Shown one piece after another: positions 62,282 through 64,000 of a DNA stretch of 64,000 nt. A program made the position numbers and the translations under genes. The DNA is taken from positions 5,456,001-5,520,000 of the forward strand of contig NZ_CP028324.1 in the NCBI RefSeq assembly GCF_003028855.1, in the 5' to 3' direction. This DNA is from Pseudoduganella armeniaca (GTDB lineage Bacteria; Pseudomonadota; Gammaproteobacteria; Burkholderiales; Burkholderiaceae_D). Positions within the stretch are counted from its first letter, which is position 1, and each line of letters begins with the position of its first letter. The notes beneath the pieces were generated by a model. The model worked only from the letters and a program-made list of their open reading frames with translations. It was not told where the DNA came from and made no database searches.

Positions 62282-63193
62282 TCAGCGGGCTTGTCGCGCG
62301 CCGCGCCATACGCTCGGCGCCGTGCCGGTGGATTCCCGGAACACCTGGGCAAAGTGGCTGGGACTCGCATACCCCACGGCGAGGCCGATATCGAGCACGG
62401 ACATCGCGGTATCGCTGAGCAGGCGCCGCGCCTCGTCCATGCGCAGCCGCACGAAGTAGCGCGAGGGCGACATGCCGGTGGCCTGCTTGAACACCCGCGA
62501 AAAGTGAAAGGTGCTCAGCTCGGCCAGCGCGGCCAGCCGCCCCAGGTCGAACGGTTCGGCCAGCCCGGCGTGCATGGCATCGAGCACGCGGCGCAGGCGG
62601 TGCGCCGGCATGCCGCCACGGACCACCGGGCGACCGTCCGTGCTGCATTCATAGTGCGCCACCACGTGGGCCGTGATCGCCTGGGCCATGCCCTGCACGA
62701 AGCCTGGCGTGGCGGGCGTGGCGCCCGACAGCGCCGCATGCAAGGCCTGGAACAGCCCGGCCAGCACCGCGTCGCGCTCACCGGACACTTCGCGCAGCGC
62801 GAATGCGCCCAGCTCCTTGCCGGTGTGCTCCTTCACCACGCGCGCCAGCAACGGCAGCCCCAGGTAGACGTGCATCACGCAAAACGGTGCGGCACCCGTG
62901 CTGCGCCAGCGCATCTCGACGGGCGCCGGCGACGTGGTCAGATAGAAGTCGCCATGGCGCACCGGCACCGCCAGCCAGTCCCCGCCCAGCGGGCGCTCCT
63001 CGACGACCGCCTCGCCGGACACGATCCACACCAGCATCGGCTCGGGCACGGCCGGCACCACCACCGGCTCCTGCACGGGAGCATGCGCGTGGATCTCGAC
63101 ATGGATATCGTCCGGCGCGCGCGCCTTGCGCTCGCGCAGCAGTTCGCCGGGGATGTAGTGCTTCATCGCTTCGACCGAAGCCGTACGTGGCAT
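62282..63193 (-). CDS. AraC-family regulator with cupin domain
   Basis: A 303-residue regulator. An N-terminal cupin-like sensor domain (about 20-130) and a C-terminal AraC/XylS double HTH (about 200-300, FHFSRVFKQATGMSPSRYFV, then DIGLAVGYASPSHFAQVFRE) are visible. The ATG at 63193 has AGGAG upstream. It is divergent from doxX 2 across promoter copy B, which it may control. Its position in the redox island makes it a candidate reader of the CAGCAA-ATCCCGACA motif. Confidence 0.86.
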   Translation of the reverse strand: MPRTASVEAMKHYIPGELLRERKARAPDDIHVEIHAHAPVQEPVVVPAVPEPMLVWIVSGEAVVEERPLGGDWLAVPVRHGDFYLTTSPAPVEMRWRSTGAAPFCVMHVYLGLPLLARVVKEHTGKELGAFALREVSGERDAVLAGLFQALHAALSGATPATPGFVQGMAQAITAHVVAHYECSTDGRPVVRGGMPAHRLRRVLDAMHAGLAEPFDLGRLAALAELSTFHFSRVFKQATGMSPSRYFVRLRMDEARRLLSDTAMSVLDIGLAVGYASPSHFAQVFRESTGTAPSVWRGARQAR

Positions 63194-63263
63194 GCCAGAT
63201 CTCCTGTTGGGTATGAGGCGATGATAAGCGAATACGACGCCACGACATCCATGCTCGAAGTAG

Positions 63264-63317
63264 ATACATCGCATCTATTTATATAGGCTATTCAGATGAG
63301 TCGCGGCGACCTAAGAT
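63264..63317 (+). promoter_or_regulatory. Promoter copy B of a three-copy family (doxX 2)
   Basis: ATCTATTTATATAGGCTA, then TATTCA, 17 bp, TAAGAT (63312-63317). Nearly identical to copy A at 39107-39157. Confidence 0.62.
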
Positions 63318-63381
63318 GGTTTCAACGCTGCAGACAAACCGAGGTATGCAGCAAAACCCAACCACTCTGAAAGGAACCATC

Positions 63382-63816
63382 ATGAATACCTTCTTCTCTA
63401 ACCACGCCGGCTCCGATTCCTTCGTTCCCGCCATCGGCCGCGTGCTGCTCGCCACCATCTTCGTCATCAGCGCGATCGGCAAGATCGCCGCGCCCGAAGC
63501 GACGATCGGCTACATCGAGTCGGTGGGCTTGCCGTTCGCCACGCTGGGCCTCGCGATCGCCATCGCGGTCGAACTGGGCGGTGGCCTGCTGCTGGCCCTG
63601 GGCGTCAAGGCGCGCGCCGTTGCCGCCGTGCTGGCAGCCTTCTCGATCGTGACGGGCCTGGCGTTCCACCACGCCATCGGCGACCAGAACCAGCTGATCC
63701 ACCTGTTGAAGAACTTCGCGATGGCCGGCGGCCTGCTGCAGGTCGTGGCCTTCGGCGCCGGCGCCTTCAGCATCGACCAGCGCCTGGCCCGCCCGGCGGC
63801 CCGCCAGTTCGCTTGA
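63382..63816 (+). CDS. DoxX-family membrane protein (paralogue 2)
   Basis: A 144-residue protein with four predicted helices, the close paralogue of the protein at 39219-39647 and under a nearly identical promoter. The ATG at 63382 follows AAAGGAACC. Its N-terminus (MNTFFSNHAGSDSF) differs from paralogue 1, while the core is nearly the same. It is probably part of a quinone or thiol redox response. Confidence 0.86.
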   Translation: MNTFFSNHAGSDSFVPAIGRVLLATIFVISAIGKIAAPEATIGYIESVGLPFATLGLAIAIAVELGGGLLLALGVKARAVAAVLAAFSIVTGLAFHHAIGDQNQLIHLLKNFAMAGGLLQVVAFGAGAFSIDQRLARPAARQFA

Positions 63817-63832
63817 ATGACCTCTCCAGCAG

Positions 63833-63866
63833 AAGCCGCGCGGTTCTCCGCGCGGCTTTGTCTTTC
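63833..63866 (+). terminator. Terminator of doxX 2
   Basis: A perfect 11-bp stem (63833-63843 / 63848-63858) with TTCT loop and a T-rich tail. Confidence 0.8.
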
Positions 63867-63979
63867 GGCACGCTGGTCCGCGCCGCAACTATGCGGGGGT
63901 AATCGGGCAGCCGGACAGTGTGGCGAACGCCCCCGCGGCAGGGACGAACGACGACAGCGCGCTGCTATACTGCCCCGCC

Positions 63980-64000
63980 ATGAACTGGCCCTCCCCTCCC
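63980..64000 (+). CDS. Possible start of a gene cut by the window end
   Basis: An ATG 8 bp after TATACT (63966-63971) opens a frame (MNWPSPP) that runs off the window. Only seven codons are seen, so no product can be named. The short distance would make the mRNA nearly leaderless. Confidence 0.25.

Overview
The window is GC-rich chromosomal DNA of a Gram-negative bacterium. The gene types fit a betaproteobacterium of the Burkholderiales, most likely the Oxalobacteraceae (Massilia/Duganella group): RND and DHA2 efflux tripartites with outer-membrane factors, a TonB-dependent receptor, many LysR regulators, GGDEF and hybrid sensor proteins, and an HPII catalase. The genus is an inference from style; no rRNA, tRNA, CRISPR array, prophage or transposase is visible.

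Layout. 1-4.5 kb: 3' end of an MdlA-like and a full MdlB-like ABC exporter, then a TPR-GGDEF signalling protein. 4.6-15.4 kb (minus strand): a lipoprotein, then a long array built around a 1211-residue tubulin/FtsZ-like protein. The array also contains a zinc-ribbon membrane protein, a small three-helix membrane protein, a 42-residue peptide, a degenerate von Willebrand A-type protein, a zinc-binding protein of unknown fold, an AAA ATPase and a 152-residue protein of unknown fold. This array is the strongest candidate in the window for a poorly described system. 15.5-22.7 kb: an M29-like metallopeptidase, LysR, a PhyH-type dioxygenase with a TIM-barrel protein, a CHASE/PAS histidine kinase, a small zinc protein and an OhrR-type MarR regulator. 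22.9-30.3 kb: an M1 peptidase with a DUF6702-type partner, a TonB receptor, a 2OG-Fe dioxygenase and a response regulator-kinase. 30.4-30.5 kb: a candidate small RNA with its own promoter and terminator. 30.5-38.3 kb: a lipoprotein hydrolase and a TetR-OMF-MFP-RND efflux operon. 38.3-44 kb: a LysR relic, wrbA, doxX, an HTH-GAF protein, a chemoreceptor and two tandem paralogous secreted proteins. 44-51.4 kb: an OMF/EmrA/EmrB-type efflux operon, an HPII catalase with an apparent N-terminal frameshift, and a DUF883-type protein. 51.6-55.5 kb: an alanine-rich protein, an orphan LivK-type binding protein and a membrane GGDEF protein. 55.9-63.8 kb: a redox island with an aldo/keto reductase, two LysR regulators, pirin, an SDR, an NADP-binding reductase, a SnoaL/DUF4440-like protein, an AraC regulator and a second doxX.

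Beyond the genes, three non-coding patterns stand out. First, a GGGACAG/CTGTCCC palindromic repeat family sits in five intergenic spots, inside one coding sequence, and at the shared stop codons of a convergent gene pair. Second, one promoter architecture occurs three times (39.1, 58.85 and 63.3 kb), each time divergent from a regulator or wrbA; beside the first copy lies the 3' relic of a LysR gene closely resembling the LysR at the second. Third, a roughly 91-bp leader is duplicated in front of the aldo/keto reductase and the SnoaL-like gene, and its core motif recurs between the SDR and the NADP-binding reductase. Together these suggest that the redox genes form a locally duplicated regulon responding to electrophiles or quinones (inference).
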